DNA from: Undaria pinnatifida
Taxonomy: Eukaryota > Sar > Phaeophyceae > Laminariales > Alariaceae
DNA length: 64,000 nucleotides
Direction of reading: 5' to 3'
NCBI GenBank assembly: GCA_012845835.1
Contig: JABAKD010000007.1
Location: forward strand, 14,223,342-14,287,341
The position numbers and the translations under genes were made by a program. Below the pieces are notes generated by a model, which searched no databases, had not been told where the DNA came from, and was given only the letters and a program-made list of their open reading frames with translations. Each line of letters opens with the position of its first letter. The stretch's first letter is position 1. This document shows, in pieces, positions 63,500-64,000 of this stretch.

Positions 63500-64000
63500 C
63501 ACTCCAGCTTTGAGATGGAAGATTTTGGCGAAACTCATCTTTGCAAGCTTGGGGGTGATATCCGATCGCGCTTTTTCGCGAATATGTGGGGGCTTGCCAT
63601 ACGCGTGGTGCTAGGTCTAAGCGATGGTGGGGTGGGTGGGGAAGGAGGGGGCATTGGGGGGGGGGGGGGGGGGGGGGCGCGGGGTGAATGAATGAAAGCC
63701 ACGTCATAGATGGCTCGAAAGATTATGACGTTATATCAATTCCGTAAAAGTATTTATTAATGTGGCCGATTTTTATTGTAGGTAGTACGTTTGAACAAGA
63801 GGTTGGGAACATAATAAACGGGGTGGAGGGGGGAGGGGGGGGGGGGGCGGGGATGAATTGCAGCTACGGCACGGATGGCTAAGAAGATAATGGGGTGGTA
63901 ATATTTTTTCATTTTCTCCACTAAAATGACTAGTGTTGGTATTTTGAGCTCGATATAACATCATATCATTTTTATATATTTTTTTCGGTAGTTTCCACTA
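63500..64000 (+). mobile_element. Foldback element, start of a copy cut by the window end
   Basis: TA|CACTCCAGCTTTGAGATGGA begins 19 bp after the end of the preceding element, head to head across an AT-rich spacer. Poly-G runs at 63655-63677 and 63836-63847. The last 85 bp (from about 63915) match the third-family MITE end at 39110-39225. Confidence 0.55.

Noticed and set aside
1-64000. CRISPR array, rRNA or prokaryotic operon
   Set aside because: No regularly spaced identical repeats with unique spacers, no rRNA-like conserved stretches, and gene structure is eukaryotic.

Overview
This window is nuclear DNA from a eukaryote with a repeat-rich, gene-poor genome, most likely a large-genome stramenopile such as a brown alga. 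That assignment is inference. It rests on GT-AG introns, dense foldback DNA transposons, poly-G simple repeats, tRNA-derived SINEs, and a compact GT23-type fucosyltransferase without the long N-terminal region of animal FUT8. There is no bacterial operon structure, no CRISPR array and no rRNA.

Only one well-supported protein-coding gene was found: an alpha-1,6-fucosyltransferase-like (GT23) Golgi enzyme on the + strand, from 31461 to 59517. Six exons (31461-31704, 36925-37106, 57231-57374, 58436-58600, 58841-59071, 59314-59517) join with matching phases into one intact 389-residue frame. Every intron is GT-AG. Introns 4 and 5 are about 240 bp, but intron 1 is 5.2 kb and intron 2 is 20.1 kb because of transposon and repeat accumulation. 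The coding part is about 4% of the transcribed span.

Region by region. 1-31 kb is intergenic: short MITEs, tRNA-like SINE heads (2.9-3.4 kb), foldback elements with poly-G arms (3.6-5.2, 12.4-14.9, 14.9-16.1, 20.1-22.0 kb), a local tandem duplication with a poly-A retroposon (6.1-8.4 kb), a pogo-like MITE (16.2-17.3 kb), a decayed transposase on the minus strand (24.1-25.1 kb) and two SINE families (27.9-29.2 kb). 31.5-59.5 kb is the gene. Its intron 2 holds a foldback half-element, AT-rich MITEs, a 1.1 kb TA-flanked transposon, a frameshifted reverse-transcriptase remnant, an inverted repeat pair bracketing a C-rich 6.4 kb block, purine-rich diverged repeats and SINE copies. 59.5-64 kb is downstream intergenic DNA: a long-inverted-repeat element, a foldback element interrupted by a Harbinger-like insertion, and the start of another foldback copy cut by the window end.

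The main non-gene theme is layered insertion. At least one foldback copy is split by a younger transposon that left a clean 3-bp target duplication, another carries a nested MITE, and foldback copies repeatedly sit head to head across a short AT-rich spacer. No new multi-gene system was found. The most notable signals are the foldback family and the fucosyltransferase gene that keeps an open frame across a 20 kb intron.
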